Shown here: positions 61,601 to 64,000 of the stretch, one piece after another
How positions within the stretch are numbered: position 1 is the stretch's first letter
Layout: the number at the start of each line of letters is the position of its first letter
DNA from: Mixophyes australis
Taxonomy: Eukaryota > Chordata > Amphibia > Anura > Limnodynastidae
Direction: 5' to 3'
DNA: 64,000 nucleotides
Assembly (NCBI GenBank): GCA_036250195.1
Contig: JAVHZZ010000012.1
Coordinates: 93,005,615 to 93,069,614, forward strand
Made by a program: the position numbers and the translations under genes
Notes under the pieces: generated by a model
Seen by the model: only the letters and a program-made list of their open reading frames with translations
What the model was told of the DNA's origin: nothing
Databases searched by the model: none

Positions 61601-64000
61601 CATGTAATATGTGTGTATATTACATGCAGTGAGTACCGGTATAACATGTAATATGTGTGTATATTACATGCAGTCAGTATCTGTATAGCATGTAGTACGT
61701 GTGTATATTACATACAGTATCTGTATAACATGTAATATGTGTGTATATTACATGCAGTCAGTATCTGTATAACATGTAATACGTGTGTATATTACAAGCA
61801 GTCAGTATCTGTATAGCATTTAGTACGTGTGTATATTACATACAGTATCTGTATAACATGTAATATGTGTGTATATTACATGCAGTCAGTATCTGTATAA
61901 CATGTAATACGTGTGTATATTACATGCAGTGAGTATTTGTATAACATGTAATACGTGTGTATATGACATACAGTCAGTATCTGTATAACATGTAATATGT
62001 GTGTATATTACATGCAGTGAGCATTTGTATAACATGTTATACGTGTGTATATGACATACAGTCAGTATCTGTATAACATGTAATATGTGTGTATATTACA
62101 TGCAACCAGTATTTGCATAACATGTAATACGTGTGTATATTACATGCAGTCACTATTTGTATATCAATATGTGTGTATATTACATGCAATCAGTATTTGC
62201 ATAACATGTAATACATGTGTATATTACATGCAATCAGTATTTGTATAACATGTAATACATGTGTATGTTACATACAGTATTTGTATATCATGTAATACAT
62301 GTGTATATTACATACAGTATTTGTATAACATGTAATATGTGTGTATATTGTATATCATGTAATATGTGTGTATATTACATGCAGTCAGTATTTGTACAAC
62401 ATGTAATATATGTGTATATTACACACAGTATCTGTATATCTTGTAATACATGTGTATATTACATACAGTATTTGTATAACATGTTATTAGTGTGTATATT
62501 ACATGCAGTCAGTATTTGTATATCATGTAATATGTGTGTATATTATATGCAGCATTTGTATAACATGTTATTAGTGTGTATATTACATGCAGTCAGTATT
62601 TGTATATCATGTAATATGTGTGTATATTATATGCAGTCAGTATTTGTATAATATGTAATAATTGTGTATATTACATGGAGTATTTGTATAACATGTAATA
62701 CATGTGTATATTACATGCAATCAGTATTTGCATAACATGTAATACATGTGTATAATACATACAGTATTTGTATAACATGTTATAAGTGTGTATATTACAT
62801 GGAGTCAGTATTTGTATAATATCTAACAGGTGCGTATATTACACAGTATTTGTATAACATGCAATACATGTGTATATTACATGCAATCAGTATTTGTATA
62901 ACATGTAATACATGTGTATGTTACATACAGTATTTGTATATCATGTAATACATGTGTATATTACATACAGTATTTGTATAACATGTAATATGTGTGTATA
63001 TTGTATATCATGTAATATGTGTGTATATTACATGCAGTCAGTATTTGTACAACATGTAATATATGTGTATATTACACACAGTATCTGTATATCTTGTAAT
63101 ACATGTGTATATTACATACAGTATTTGTATAACATGTTATTAGTGTGTATATTACATGCAGTCAGTATTTGTATATCATGTAATATGTGTGTATATTATA
63201 TGCAGTCAGTATTTGTATATCATGTAATATGTGTGTATATTATATGAAGTCAGTATTTGTATAACATGTAATAATTGCGTATATTACATGGAGTATTTGT
63301 ATAACATGTAATACATGTGTATAATACATACAGTATTTGTATAACATGTTATAAGTGTGTATATTACATGGAGTCAGTATTTGTATAATATCTAACAGGT
63401 GTGTATATTACACAGTATTTGTATAACATGCAATACATGTGTATATTACATGCAATCAGTATTTGTATAACATGTAATACATGTGTATGTTACATATAGT
63501 ATTTGTATATCATGTAATACATGTGTATATTACATACAGTATTTGTATAACATGTAATATGTGTGTATATTGTATATCATGTAATATGTGTGTATATTAC
63601 ATGCAGTCAGTATTTGTACAACATGTAATATATGTGTATATTACACACAGTATCTGTATATCTTGTAATACATGTGTATATTACATACAGTATTTGTATA
63701 ACATGTTATTAGTGTGTATATTACATGCAGTCAGTATTTGTATATCATGTAATATGTGTGTATATTATATGCAGCATTTGTATAACATGTTATTAGTGTG
63801 TATATTACATGCAGTCAGTATTTGTATATCATGTAATATGTGTGTATATTATATGCAGTCAGTATTTGTATAATATGTAATAATTGTGTATATTACATGG
63901 AGTATTTGTATAACATGTAATACATGTGTATATTACATGCAATCAGTATTTGCATAACATGTAATACATGTGTATAATACATACAGTATTTGTATAACAT
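61601..64000. repeat. About 45-bp AT-rich tandem array with higher-order structure, reaching the window edge
   Basis: Monomer ATAACATGTAATATGTGTGT + ATATTACATGCAGTCAGTAT + TTGT with many length variants lacking GCAGTCAG. Blocks recur at 62259, 62912 and 63481 (spacing 653 and 569 bp) with the same series of variants. Open frames of about 110-130 codons are artefacts. Confidence 0.95.

Overview
The window looks like chromosomal DNA of a vertebrate, most likely a frog (anuran). All three recognisable genes are split into many short exons with GT-AG introns. The mobile elements (three Tc1-like families, CR1/L2-like and L1-like LINEs, solo LTRs, hAT-type and palindromic MITEs) are typical of amphibian genomes. 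No bacterial features, CRISPR array, tRNA or rRNA gene was seen. The species cannot be named from the sequence alone.

Genes. (1) FDPS, farnesyl diphosphate synthase, minus strand: six coding exons at 135-1215; the 3' part of the gene lies beyond the left edge. Its promoter is probably one of two GC-rich islands, at 7.14-7.46 kb or 9.88-10.17 kb, so its first intron would hold most of the repeats in the first 9 kb. (2) PKLR, liver-type pyruvate kinase, plus strand, 33899-38262: complete, 11 coding exons, 543 codons plus stop. (3) HCN3, hyperpolarisation-activated cyclic-nucleotide-gated channel, minus strand: exons 2-8 at 45600-56190; exon 1 was not found and is probably beyond the right edge. 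FDPS-PKLR-HCN3 in alternating orientation is the same neighbourhood as on human chromosome 1q22. Only conserved linkage connects them: isoprenoid synthesis, glycolysis and a cation channel.

Layout. 1-1.3 kb FDPS exons; 1.7-2.4 kb deleted Tc1-like element; 2.4-7.1 kb 35-bp satellite; 7.1-7.5 kb GC island; 7.5-9.2 kb pyrimidine-rich minisatellite arranged as an inverted repeat; 9.9-10.2 kb second GC island; 10.3-14.6 kb AT-rich minisatellite split by a 978-bp solo LTR; 14.7-21.6 kb transposon graveyard (Tc1-like with a nested LTR, CR1-like LINE, L2-like LINE, two more Tc1-like remnants); 21.6-33.3 kb three minisatellites (72, 39 and 42 bp); 33.3-33.5 kb long hairpin; 33.85-38.3 kb PKLR; 38.3-45.2 kb intergenic with a decayed 60-bp repeat and MITEs; 45.2-56.2 kb HCN3 with two intronic minisatellites and a Tc1-like copy; 56.3-58.9 kb L1-like insertions with a nested hAT MITE; 59-61.6 kb unassigned; 61.6-64 kb a further tandem array running off the edge.

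About 27 kb (over 40 %) of the window is tandem repeat, made of at least ten unrelated monomers. Most long open frames (up to about 1,600 codons) are artefacts of these arrays. No new multi-gene system was found. The most unusual material is the satellite cluster itself, the hairpin and inverted satellite relics next to the PKLR promoter, a duplicated splice acceptor and start codon in FDPS, a GC-AG intron in PKLR, and nested transposon insertions with readable target-site duplications.
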